A stretch of 8,165 nucleotides of DNA from Chloroflexota bacterium (GCA_030596915.1 JAUVSX010000118.1:1-8165), one strand, 5' to 3'. Numbered from the stretch's first letter, positions 1 through 6,786 are shown. Numbers and translations: made by a program. The notes: generated by a model from the sequence alone, not told the origin.

Positions 1-881
1 CCACCGAGAACCTGCAACCCGCTCAGCCGCTCACCCAGGAGAACATAGGCAAGCGCCGCCGTCATAGGGGGTTCCAGCGCTACGATCAGCGTTGCAGTCG
101 ATGCGGGCAGGTGGGCCAGACTGGCCACGTATAGACCGTGCCCACCCAGCGTCGGCCCCAGCGCTAGCATCACGAGCATGCCCCACCCCGCTACCGCGTC
201 CGCCCAACCGTTCTGACCGCCGAGAGGCGAGTCGGCTATCCAGACGATGGCATCGGCCCGCAGTGCCAGGAACAGTATCAGCGTCGACGCGAGGAAGGTG
301 TATGCAAGCGTGGTCCAGGCCGTGGCCCCGCGCCGCGACACGCTCTTTCCGACCAGCCCGTAGGCGGCGAAGCTCACGCCCGTGCCAAGCCCAACCGCGA
401 TCCCTACCGCGTTGACCTCCCAGTTGGCAGGATCGTAGGCGCCGGAGACCAGGACACAGCCCACCAGTCCGACGATCACCGCGCCTATCTTCGTTGGTCC
501 GAGAGGCTCGCCCAGCACAAACCTGGCCGCCACCGCCGAGAACACGGGCGCGATGTAGATCAGGAGCGTCGCTACTGCCGCCCCGTTCAGAGCCACCGAG
601 AGGGGATACAGGGCGCTGAGCGCTGCGAGCACCAGACCGTTCAGAGCGAAGAGCGGGACGTGCTTGCGCTCGAGGCGCAGCAGCGGGCGTGCAGCCACGC
701 ACAGCCCTCCGACGAGGGCAAAGCTGATGATCAGGTTGCGCCAGGCCGCCAGTGCAAACGGCGGCACGCGGAAACGGCTTGTTACGTAGGCGATGATAAT
801 GCCCGATGTGGACCAGGCCGCGGTCGCAGCGAGGGATAACACGTACCCTCGTCGTCGGGAGGAGTGAGATGCTTCGCTCAT
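1..881 (-). CDS. EamA/DMT-family membrane transporter, C-terminus beyond the window
   Basis: Read from an ATG at 881 leftwards, 293 codons are visible and the frame is still open at base 1, so the gene is partial. The protein has the two-fold EamA repeat of drug/metabolite transporters. Repeat one spans roughly residues 12-145, with helices such as SLAATAAWSTSGIIIAYV and a segment ending APVFSAVAARFVLGEPL. Repeat two starts near residue 155 and ends in the matching segment EPPMTAALAYVLLGERL. About ten membrane helices are expected, in the inner membrane. Such proteins export or import small metabolites; the substrate cannot be told. The start is fixed by an in-frame TGA upstream with no other start codon between; no clear Shine-Dalgarno site is seen. 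A promoter lies at 923-951. It is divergent from the URO-D-like gene. A long arginine-rich open frame over 31-1062 is a shadow of this gene. Confidence 0.9.
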   Translation of the reverse strand, partial: MSEASHSSRRRGYVLSLAATAAWSTSGIIIAYVTSRFRVPPFALAAWRNLIISFALVGGLCVAARPLLRLERKHVPLFALNGLVLAALSALYPLSVALNGAAVATLLIYIAPVFSAVAARFVLGEPLGPTKIGAVIVGLVGCVLVSGAYDPANWEVNAVGIAVGLGTGVSFAAYGLVGKSVSRRGATAWTTLAYTFLASTLILFLALRADAIVWIADSPLGGQNGWADAVAGWGMLVMLALGPTLGGHGLYVASLAHLPASTATLIVALEPPMTAALAYVLLGERLSGLQVLG

Positions 882-922
882 CGTTTGCGCGTGCCCGCGT
901 CGCCGCGTGGTCGCGCTCCCGG

Positions 923-951
923 GTTCTACGACAGTTGCCCCATTCTGTCAA
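923..951 (-). promoter_or_regulatory. sigma70-type promoter for the EamA transporter
   Basis: On the minus strand the -35 box is TTGACA (plus coordinates 946-951), a perfect consensus match. A 17-base spacer leads to the -10 box TAGAAC (923-928), which matches TATAAT at four of six positions. It points at the ATG at 881, giving a leader of about 35 bases. This is seen in sequence only; the transcription start is inferred. Confidence 0.6.
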
Positions 952-1064
952 GCCACGCACCGCCGACACACGCTTGCACCGACCCGGCCGCGGGCCAGTG
1001 TGAAGGGTGACAGCCGATGCGACCAGCTCCCAGGACGTGGGACTCCGGCACGCCGCCTCCATGC

Positions 1065-1093
1065 TTGACAGCCAGCCCGGCCTGGTGTATCAG
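1065..1093 (+). promoter_or_regulatory. sigma70-type promoter for the URO-D-like gene
   Basis: The -35 box TTGACA (1065-1070) is perfect. The spacer is 17 bases and the -10 box is TATCAG (1088-1093), four of six matches. The predicted start is near 1100, giving a leader of about 50 bases before the ATG at 1152. Confidence 0.6.
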
Positions 1094-1137
1094 AGGTGCG
1101 CTACGAAGGCCCAAATAGGCAACGGCGCCCACTACCG

Positions 1138-1143
1138 AAGGAG
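1138..1143 (+). promoter_or_regulatory. ribosome binding site of the URO-D-like gene
   Basis: AAGGAG lies eight bases before the ATG at 1152. This is near-ideal spacing and confirms that start. Confidence 0.8.
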
Positions 1144-1151
1144 TTCAGGAT

Positions 1152-2183
1152 ATGGACCTGTCGCAGAGAGACCGCGTGATCGCTCAGATCAACCATCTGG
1201 AGACCGACCACATCCCATATGTGCTGGGGTTCGAGGGGGATGTCGCCGAGAGGCTCGACGAGCACTACGGCGGGGCGGGTTGGCGCGATCTGCTCGACAG
1301 CGCCATTCGCCACGTGCCGACACCCAACCTGGTCGTCGATGAGACGGCTGGCGACTACTCGACCGGACCCTATGGCACGCTGTGGCGGGTCAACCGGCGC
1401 CCGTTCCACCTGGAAGAACCTGCCCTCAAGGAGCCCTCGCTCGAGGGATACGCGTTCCCTGACCTGGACGCGCTCTTCAACGATGCGTGGAAGGCGGAAG
1501 CGTTGGAGGCGATCGACGAGCAGCGGGATCACTTCACGGTCATCGGATTCGGCTTCGGTCTGTTCGAGCGCACGTGGGCCCTGCGCGGCTTCAACCAGGC
1601 ACTGATGGACGCCGCTGCGGACCCCGGCTTCTACGACGAACTGGCTGAACGCGTGACTGTCCACCAGCTAGACATCATCGAGCGGATCGTGGAACTCCCT
1701 GTCGACGGAATCATGTTCAGCGACGACTGGGGGTACCAACAGGGTGTGCTGCTGGGGCCCGACCGGTGGCGGCGCTTTATGAAGCCGAGATTGGCGCGAC
1801 AGTACGCCCGCGTCCACGGGGCAAGAAAGGTCGTACTGACACACTGCTGCGGCTCGATCGCCGCCATCCTACCGGACTTGATCGAGATCGGCCTCGATGT
1901 CTACCAGAGCGTGCAACCTGAGGCTCGGGACAGCAGTCCATACGACCTGAAGCGCCAGCACGGCGATGATCTCACATTCTGGGGCGGGCTGGGGTCGCAG
2001 TCAACCATCCCATTCGGGAGCCCAGCGGACATCAGCAGCGAGGTTAGCCGCCTCTGCCGTGAGATGGGGCAGGGCGGTGGGTACATCCTTGCCCCAGCCA
2101 AGGCGCTCCAGCCCGAGACGCCGACCGAGAATGCGGCGGCCGTGGTCGAGGCCTTCCTGGCAGAGGCCGGCGTGGCCCTATGA
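1152..2183 (+). CDS. uroporphyrinogen decarboxylase (URO-D)/MtaA-like family protein
   Basis: The protein has 343 residues, usual for a single-domain URO-D/MtaA-type TIM barrel, and no signal peptide, so it should be cytoplasmic. The N-terminus (RDRVIAQINHLETDHIPYVLGF) follows the family pattern of a helix followed by 'DRIP'. Further signatures are FSDDWGYQQGVLLGPDRWRRF near 189-209, THCCGSI at 230-236, QPEA at 255-258, GGLGSQSTIPFGSP at 278-291 and APAKALQPETPTEN near 314-327. The His231-x-Cys233 pair sits where MtaA/CmuA-type methyltransferases place zinc ligands. The family's usual third cysteine, near the C-terminal GGYILAP segment, is absent. True HemE is unlikely, as no haem gene is nearby. 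Proteins of this kind in environmental bacteria are often assigned to corrinoid-dependent methyl transfer, but no corrinoid protein is encoded here, so substrate and reaction are unknown. It has its own promoter and Shine-Dalgarno site. Confidence 0.88.
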   Translation: MDLSQRDRVIAQINHLETDHIPYVLGFEGDVAERLDEHYGGAGWRDLLDSAIRHVPTPNLVVDETAGDYSTGPYGTLWRVNRRPFHLEEPALKEPSLEGYAFPDLDALFNDAWKAEALEAIDEQRDHFTVIGFGFGLFERTWALRGFNQALMDAAADPGFYDELAERVTVHQLDIIERIVELPVDGIMFSDDWGYQQGVLLGPDRWRRFMKPRLARQYARVHGARKVVLTHCCGSIAAILPDLIEIGLDVYQSVQPEARDSSPYDLKRQHGDDLTFWGGLGSQSTIPFGSPADISSEVSRLCREMGQGGGYILAPAKALQPETPTENAAAVVEAFLAEAGVAL

Positions 2184-2205
2184 GCGCGGAATACGAGGGC
2201 TGCGG

Positions 2206-4047
2206 CTAGTCGCCCACGTCACTCGCTGTTGCGCGGGCGTCGCACCCTGCCCGGAAGTTACTGACCGCCTCAGACGTGCGCAGGCAGCGGCCGTAGATGC
2301 GAAGAGCGATGAGCTCTCCCTCGAGGCGCGGGCCCAGGCGCAGGATTTCCCCTCCGTTTGCGTGACGGAGATTCGGATTGAAACGGCCCCAGCCGAACTG
2401 GCGGTGATCGCCGCCGTCGCACAGATGACCGTCCACTACGAACGTGATGATCTTGGGTCCGCCATCCACGTTCACCACCACGTGATGGAGATCACCCTCG
2501 CGCAGGGCACCGGAGTCACAATCCCACCGGTTCTCCGTGCGCCCGTCACTCAGTGCGACCTCAAGCGTCGCTCTGTCCGTCGACCGCAAACAGATGCCCT
2601 GACCGTCCCCGGTGCGGGCATCAAGCACGACCTGCCCGGGATGCAGGGAGTCGATCCTAAGCCAGAGCTCCACTGTGAAGCCAGCTCGCAGGTCACGCGT
2701 CCCGTAGTCGGCTCGCTCGGTATCCCGCTCGAGAAAAGCGGGTAATCGGGGCATCGGCACGCACTCGGGCAGGGTGCCGTCTGCGTCCGGCAGCGCCAGA
2801 ATCAGACGCTCAGTTGCGAGTGAGCTGCTCTCAAACTGCTGCCATAGCCCTTCCAGGAGACACCGGTCCACCTCGTGCACCCGAGCCACGGCCTTCTGCG
2901 TCTCGGTGAGGTCGGTGTTGCCGCCGTCTTCCACCAGATCGGGATAGCTCATACGAACGAATGGATCATCATCGTAGAGCACGATCTCGGGCTGGGACCA
3001 CCTGATGATCGCGCCCTCGGGCGTCTCAGCCTCCACGCCGCCGCAGAGCCAGGCAGGATTCCGGTCCTCATAGGGCTTGCGGGCGTCGCCCATCTCACGG
3101 ATGAAGCGGCCCCCATGGTTGTGGAACCAGCATAGATACCTGCCATTGGCGCAACGCCACACGAAGTTGGCCGCACGCGGGTGCTTCATCGGGCGGCCAT
3201 CGGCGAACTGCTGGTAACGCGGCACGCTCCACGAGCAGCCGCCATCACGGCTGTAAGTGCAGGCCGGGTGGCCGTCGACCGTGCGATAGACGGCGTATAG
3301 CGAGCCGTCGCTCAACACACTGTAGCTCTGTTCCTCGGCGATCGGACCGCCGCCGGGGGGAGCACGCAGTCCGGCGTCCCCATCAGGCAGCGTCTCCCAC
3401 GTGATCCTAGCCGGGTCGCGCTCTGTCAAGATGCTCTCGCTTCTCAGCAGCACGCCCTCCGACCGCGTGAAGTAGCCCTCCCCAAAGCCACCCACTTTGT
3501 GCAGTGAGACGTAGGCGGCGCCGCCATAGAGGAATGGCCTGCCAACGTTCCAGAAGAATCGCACACGGCCGCCATAGGCGTTCTCTCGGTCGATGGCCAT
3601 CTCACGCACCGGGATCGGCGTGCGCTCGGCGGACCAGGTGCGCCCGTGGTCGTCGCTGAACTTGAAGACGAAGTACCCGAGGCTGTCGACCCTGCGGCAC
3701 AGCCCGCCCTCGTACGGCGGGTCATCGGCCCTCACCGCGCGCAGGTTGTCCGTGTTATGGTTGTAGAAGCAGAAGATGCGCCCCGATGGAGCCTTGAGCA
3801 GGACGGCGTACGAGTTCTCGCGCGCGTCGCCTGGCTCGACGGCCAGGGGCGCGTCCCACGAGTGTCCCTGATCTTGGCTGCGCAGCGTCACCACCCGTTG
3901 GCCTGGCTCACCTTCGCGGCCCGCGCCGGTCGTCAAGACGCATAGCCAGGCGCCATCGTCGGTCTTGACGACGTACGGCTGATCAGCGTAGCGCTCAGTG
4001 GGAATTGGCAGCCCGGTCGCGACGTTGCGCGGGTCAGGCTGAGGCAT
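2206..4047 (-). CDS. sialidase/BNR-repeat family protein with C-terminal LamG-like domain
   Basis: From the ATG at 4047 the protein has 613 residues. The N-terminal two thirds look like the six-bladed BNR/sialidase fold. There are three Asp-boxes, SQDQGHSW (57-64), SDDHGRTW (131-138) and SRDGGCSW (266-273), plus the opening YADQPYVVKTDDGAWLCV. Residues about 450-600 form a concanavalin/LamG-type jelly roll (FTVELWLRID, then HHVVVNVDGG, VVDGHLCDGG, ALRIYGRCLR), which usually binds glycan. No signal peptide or membrane segment is visible, so it appears cytoplasmic, odd for a polysaccharide-degrading enzyme. The catalytic sialidase arginine triad cannot be assigned with confidence, so the activity may differ from sialic acid release. 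The ATG overlaps the oxidoreductase stop (TGATG) and is preceded by GGAGG (4055-4059), so translation is coupled. An in-frame start 24 codons earlier is rejected because it lies inside the upstream gene and has no such site. Confidence 0.85.
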   Translation of the reverse strand: MPQPDPRNVATGLPIPTERYADQPYVVKTDDGAWLCVLTTGAGREGEPGQRVVTLRSQDQGHSWDAPLAVEPGDARENSYAVLLKAPSGRIFCFYNHNTDNLRAVRADDPPYEGGLCRRVDSLGYFVFKFSDDHGRTWSAERTPIPVREMAIDRENAYGGRVRFFWNVGRPFLYGGAAYVSLHKVGGFGEGYFTRSEGVLLRSESILTERDPARITWETLPDGDAGLRAPPGGGPIAEEQSYSVLSDGSLYAVYRTVDGHPACTYSRDGGCSWSVPRYQQFADGRPMKHPRAANFVWRCANGRYLCWFHNHGGRFIREMGDARKPYEDRNPAWLCGGVEAETPEGAIIRWSQPEIVLYDDDPFVRMSYPDLVEDGGNTDLTETQKAVARVHEVDRCLLEGLWQQFESSSLATERLILALPDADGTLPECVPMPRLPAFLERDTERADYGTRDLRAGFTVELWLRIDSLHPGQVVLDARTGDGQGICLRSTDRATLEVALSDGRTENRWDCDSGALREGDLHHVVVNVDGGPKIITFVVDGHLCDGGDHRQFGWGRFNPNLRHANGGEILRLGPRLEGELIALRIYGRCLRTSEAVSNFRAGCDARATASDVGD

Positions 4048-5117
4048 CACGCCGCCTCCGGTTGCCAGCCGGCGTACATCGGGTGGTCCCCGATGATGGG
4101 CAGGGCAACGTCTTCGCATGTCGTCGCGGAGTAGTAGACGGCGGTGATCAGCTCAGCCGAAGCACGCGCGTCGGCAAGCGTGACCGGTAACTCTGTACCC
4201 GCCGACAGCGCCGCATGAAAGCGGTGGAACTGGCCGGCGAAGCCCTCGGGCAAAGGGACGAAGCCCGTGAGCGTCCCCTCGATCCGCTCCTCCGCCTCCG
4301 GCGAGTCGCCGGTGAAGATCCAGGGATCACTTGCCGAGGCATAGGGCGCCGTGAAGCTCTCAGCGCTCAGGCAACTGAAACAGAAGCGCATGCGGCTGAT
4401 CTCGGCAGAGGACCCGGTGGTTACCGACAGGGAGGCCAGTGCGCCGCTGGCCATCTCGAGCGATGCAGCGATAGTGTCCTCGGTCTCGATGGGGTTGACG
4501 AGCGTTGCCGTGCGCGCGAAGACTCTGCGCGGGCGACCGCAGACGTAGAACAACGCGTCGTGGGCGTGAATGGCAAGCGTGACCAACGCGCCCCCCAACT
4601 CCGTCGCCCACTTGCCGCGCCACCGCACGTAGTACGCGGCCCGGCGCCGCCACGCGGTCTCCACTGTCGCGAGATAGAGGCTGCCGGCCACGCCCCGATC
4701 CACAAGCAACTTGAGCTTCTGGAGGCCATGTCCGAAGCGGTTCTGGAAGATTGGCATCACGCGCTTTCCAGAGCGCCGCTCAGCCGCGATCAGCTCGTCG
4801 ACTGTCCGTAGCGAGCCGGCGACCGGCTTCTCACAGACAACGGGCTTGCCGGCGTCCAGAACCTGCATCGTGTGCCGCGCGTGAAGGTGCGATGGCGTGC
4901 AGACATCGATCACGTCCAGGTCGTCCATGCGGCACAGCTCAGACAAGTCGTTGCAGACACGCGGGATTGCGCTTTGTTGCGCAAGGTCGCTCGCACGCTC
5001 CTCGTCGATGTCACACAGGGCCAGCACGTCGAACCGATCAGGCAAGCTCTGGTACGCCTGGATATGGGACCGCCCGATTCCAGCGCCAACGACCCCCACC
5101 CTCAATCGACCGTTCAC
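4047..5117 (-). CDS. Gfo/Idh/MocA-family NAD(P)-dependent oxidoreductase
   Basis: The protein has 356 residues, typical of the family. The N-terminal Rossmann domain starts with VGVVGAGIGRSHI (7-19, dinucleotide loop) and has an acidic CDIDEERA after the second strand, suggesting NAD preference. The hallmark CEKP motif is at 95-98, with Lys97 the usual catalytic or substrate-binding lysine. The C-terminal alpha/beta domain contains WRGKWATELGGALVTLAIHAHDALFY (166-191), matching the family's GG...H..D segment with His184 and Asp187. These enzymes oxidise, reduce or epimerise sugars and inositols in the cytoplasm; the exact sugar is unknown. The start is GTG, supported by GAGGAGG (5122-5128), about four bases before it, somewhat short spacing. 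It is the middle gene of the operon: 34 bases after the hydrolase stop, and overlapping the sialidase-like gene by one base. Confidence 0.92.
   Translation of the reverse strand: MNGRLRVGVVGAGIGRSHIQAYQSLPDRFDVLALCDIDEERASDLAQQSAIPRVCNDLSELCRMDDLDVIDVCTPSHLHARHTMQVLDAGKPVVCEKPVAGSLRTVDELIAAERRSGKRVMPIFQNRFGHGLQKLKLLVDRGVAGSLYLATVETAWRRRAAYYVRWRGKWATELGGALVTLAIHAHDALFYVCGRPRRVFARTATLVNPIETEDTIAASLEMASGALASLSVTTGSSAEISRMRFCFSCLSAESFTAPYASASDPWIFTGDSPEAEERIEGTLTGFVPLPEGFAGQFHRFHAALSAGTELPVTLADARASAELITAVYYSATTCEDVALPIIGDHPMYAGWQPEAA
4055..4059 (-). promoter_or_regulatory. ribosome binding site inside the oxidoreductase gene
   Basis: GGAGG on the minus strand lies seven bases before the ATG at 4047, within the last codons of the upstream gene. 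It decides the start of the sialidase-like gene in favour of the TGATG overlap. Confidence 0.75.
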
Positions 5118-5121
5118 GGTG

Positions 5122-5128
5122 CCTCCTC
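5122..5128 (-). promoter_or_regulatory. ribosome binding site selecting a GTG start
   Basis: GAGGAGG on the minus strand ends four bases before the GTG at 5117. It is a strong site in the 34-base gap after the hydrolase stop, and it supports the GTG as the oxidoreductase start. Confidence 0.7.
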
Positions 5129-5151
5129 AGCGTCTGTGTTGGATAGCGCGT

Positions 5152-6234
5152 TCAGGAACGGGCGCAGCACAACTTCTCCCACAGGAAATCGTAGGCGCGC
5201 CGGCCACTGATCTGATGCCGGCCCTCGAAGGTGTCGACCTCGATCTGGTCACCGGCCCCGAGTGTCGAATAGACCTGCCGGGCGCGGGCGACGCTCCGCT
5301 TGACAGCCTCAATGGGGAAGATCGGGTCGCGTGTCCCCGCCTCGACGAGCATCGGCCGGGGTGCGATCAATCCGACCAAGTCGTACATCTCGCCGAAACG
5401 GTGCAGTCCCGGAACGAAGTTACAGGTGCAATGATCCATCGCCAGGATGCTGTCCTCGAATGTAGAGTAGTATCCGCTGACGACGCAGGCCGCGATGCGC
5501 TCGTCGACGCAGGTCGAGAAGAATGTGTGCATCCCCCCGCCTGAGATTCCCATCGCACCCAGGCGCGTTGCGTCGATATCTTCGCGGGTCTCCAGGTAGT
5601 CGCCGAGTCGTCTGCCATCGTGCACGCGCAGACCCAACGCGGATCCGCCCAGATGGAACGCAAGCTTGGCAGTGTGGTCGCACGTGGTCGGCGGGCCCTG
5701 GCCGATCGTGGTGTTGAGCGTGGAGAAGTTCGTCTGTCGCTCCCCGAAGCAAGAGATCTCTGGGGCCGCCACCGCGAACCCGCGCCTGCACAGGGCGACG
5801 GCGAAGTCCTTGTGGTAGCCGTCGGGCGTCAAGCGCTCCTCGCCATCCTCCCACAGGCCGACGATGTCTTTCACACCGTACCCGTGGCCGTGAAAGGCTA
5901 CGACGACAGGTAGGGGGCGCCGTCCGGCCTTGGGCAGCAGCACGTACACGGGCATCAGGGCATCCCGCCACGTTCGCAGGAGTATCTTCTCGCGAACGAA
6001 GTCGCCCCGATCGACCTCCTCAAGCTTTGCGGGCGCGAGGGGACCAGCCGGCAGGGAGGTGAAGCCGAGCGTCTTCGCCAACTCCGGCCTGACTGAGTCC
6101 TGCCAGCGGCGGGCCTCCTCGACGTCCTCCGCCCGAAACCGGTGTTCGGCGCGCTCAGGCGCATACAGCTCCCACAAACCGTAGGCTGGTTGGAGCGGCT
6201 CGAGCTCCGCAGGGTCAAGCAGCGTAGGTGTCAC
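5152..6234 (-). CDS. alpha/beta hydrolase, acetyl-esterase/dienelactone-hydrolase-like
   Basis: From the GTG at 6234 the protein has 360 residues with no signal peptide or membrane helix, so it is probably a cytoplasmic esterase. The fold shows in LPVVVAFHGHGYG (108-120), whose HGHG forms the oxyanion region. The nucleophile elbow GISGGGM (229-235) gives Ser231. The acid is in GTRDPIFP (300-307), Asp303, and EGRHQISG (337-344) gives His340, so a full Ser-Asp-His triad is visible in the right order. The architecture resembles acetyl-xylan-esterase/Abhydrolase_7 proteins with an N-terminal helical lead-in (residues 1-80). Removing acetyl or other acyl groups from a sugar would fit its neighbours, but that is inference. 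The frame stays open to 6534, but the GTG start has an ideal Shine-Dalgarno site seven bases upstream, and the extension crosses the promoter. It is the first gene of the operon, 34 bases ahead of the oxidoreductase. Confidence 0.88.
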   Translation of the reverse strand: MTPTLLDPAELEPLQPAYGLWELYAPERAEHRFRAEDVEEARRWQDSVRPELAKTLGFTSLPAGPLAPAKLEEVDRGDFVREKILLRTWRDALMPVYVLLPKAGRRPLPVVVAFHGHGYGVKDIVGLWEDGEERLTPDGYHKDFAVALCRRGFAVAAPEISCFGERQTNFSTLNTTIGQGPPTTCDHTAKLAFHLGGSALGLRVHDGRRLGDYLETREDIDATRLGAMGISGGGMHTFFSTCVDERIAACVVSGYYSTFEDSILAMDHCTCNFVPGLHRFGEMYDLVGLIAPRPMLVEAGTRDPIFPIEAVKRSVARARQVYSTLGAGDQIEVDTFEGRHQISGRRAYDFLWEKLCCARS

Positions 6235-6241
6235 CGTCGTG

Positions 6242-6249
6242 CTCCTCCT
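6242..6249 (-). promoter_or_regulatory. ribosome binding site selecting the hydrolase GTG start
   Basis: AGGAGGAG on the minus strand is followed by seven bases and then the GTG at 6234. It is the strongest such site in the window and rules out the longer reading that begins at 6534. Confidence 0.8.
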
Positions 6250-6277
6250 GTGCGTCTGGCAATCCCGGATGGCGCGC

Positions 6278-6306
6278 ATTATCGGCTGACGTTTGCGCCC
6301 CGTCAA
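6278..6306 (-). promoter_or_regulatory. sigma70-type promoter of the hydrolase-oxidoreductase-sialidase operon
   Basis: On the minus strand the -35 box is TTGACG (6301-6306, five of six), the spacer is exactly 17 bases and the -10 box is GATAAT (6278-6283, five of six). The predicted start near 6271 gives a leader of about 37 bases that contains the ribosome site. This makes the three-gene operon independent of the damaged genes further upstream. Confidence 0.65.
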
Positions 6307-6327
6307 GCGTGGCCGGGCGGCGTACCC

Positions 6328-6370
6328 GTCAGTACCGCAGCGGTCCCGCGAACCGCCGCCTGATACTGAC
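6328..6370 (-). promoter_or_regulatory. inverted repeats upstream of the operon promoter, possible operator
   Basis: Two nested symmetric elements lie just upstream of the -35 box. The outer pair is GTCAGTA (6328-6334) and TACTGAC (6364-6370), an exact 7-base inverted repeat 29 bases apart. Next to its left arm is the 11-base palindrome ACCGCAGCGGT (6334-6344). They may bind a regulator, or one may be a relic hairpin. No regulator gene is in the window. Support is by position and symmetry only. Confidence 0.3.
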
Positions 6371-6462
6371 CACGATCGGTAGGAACGCAGCCAGCCGACT
6401 GGGTCAGTGCACGATCCGCAGGCCTTCGTGCCAGCGCCTGGCGGGTATCCAGCCGGGTAGGG
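6371..6462. other. short non-coding stretch between promoter region and repeat array
   Basis: No convincing gene is seen. On the minus strand a frame ending in TGA at 6404-6406 reads PGWIPARRWHEGLRIVH at its end. It looks less random than the array-derived frame before it and might be the last residues of a lost gene, but I do not recognise a family and do not call it. Confidence 0.3.
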
Positions 6463-6786
6463 GCGCCCGACAGTCCGCTGTCGGCGCTTGCCGACTTGCC
6501 CGCAGCACAGAACGCAAGCGAGGGGGCACTGCAACGAAGGCGCTCCCTCTTGCGTCCGACCGTCCGCGGTCGGCGCTTGCCTCTGCCCCTACGCCCGGCA
6601 ACGCCCGTGCGCCATGGGTACCTGGCCTTTCTGTGGAGGCACAGCTAACCGACTTGCCCGCAGCACGGGCCGCATGCGGGTGTTGCATCGCACGGCAGGC
6701 GCTCTGTGGTGCGTCCGACCGTCCGCGGTCGGCGTTTGTCTGCGCCCTATGCCGCCCACACCTGCCCCCCGGTCCGGTACCTGGCC
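6463..6786. repeat. array of three imperfect GC-rich repeats, each with a TCCG-loop hairpin
   Basis: Two diverged units of about 159 bases lie in tandem, preceded by a shortened one. Shared landmarks are GACTTGCCCGCAGCAC (6493-6508 and 6651-6666), TGCGTCCGACCGTCCGCGGT with its continuation (from 6551 and from 6710) and GGTACCTGGCC (6617-6627 and 6776-6786). The distances between copies are 158-159 bases. Each unit has a hairpin: 6463-6487, 6552-6576 and 6711-6735. The arms are CCGACCG/CGGTCGG in the last two and CCGACAG/CTGTCGG in the first, all around the loop TCCG. The stem is extended by GCG/CGC (GCG/CGT, a wobble, in the third) beyond a single bulged base. Shadow open frames cross it on both strands but look like nothing coding. 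It might be a REP/MITE-like dispersed repeat; function unknown. Confidence 0.75.

Larger units (their letters stand above)
882..1151. other. divergent intergenic region between transporter and URO-D-like gene
   Basis: No credible gene lies here. The region holds one promoter facing each way (923-951 minus, 1065-1093 plus), whose -35 boxes are about 113 bases apart. Between them is a short inverted repeat, TCCCA-GGACG-TGGGA (1028-1042), 22 bases upstream of the plus-strand -35 box. It is a possible but weakly supported operator. The shared control region suggests, without proving, that the two genes respond to the same signal. Confidence 0.5.

Noticed and set aside
31..1062. 343-codon open frame on the minus strand
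   Set aside because: Very rich in Arg, Gly and Ala with no domain pattern. It is out of frame with the clear EamA transporter that occupies the same strand.
1966..2745. 259-codon open frame on the plus strand
   Set aside because: It overlaps the ends of two well-supported genes, its composition is typical of a GC-rich shadow frame, and it has no recognisable motif.
4048..4119. 24-residue N-terminal extension of the sialidase-like protein
   Set aside because: It lies wholly inside the oxidoreductase gene. The internal ATG at 4047 has GGAGG upstream and the classic TGATG coupling.
4215..4811. 198-codon plus-strand open frame
   Set aside because: It is exactly antisense to the Gfo/Idh/MocA gene, whose family motifs are unambiguous, and has no motif of its own.
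6235..6534. 100-residue N-terminal extension of the hydrolase
   Set aside because: The GTG at 6234 has an ideal Shine-Dalgarno site. The extension crosses the promoter and part of the repeat array and has no family similarity.
6463..6786. CRISPR array or integron attC series
   Set aside because: Repeats are long, diverged and only three in number, with no constant short repeat and unique spacers. No integrase-site core motifs or cas genes are seen.
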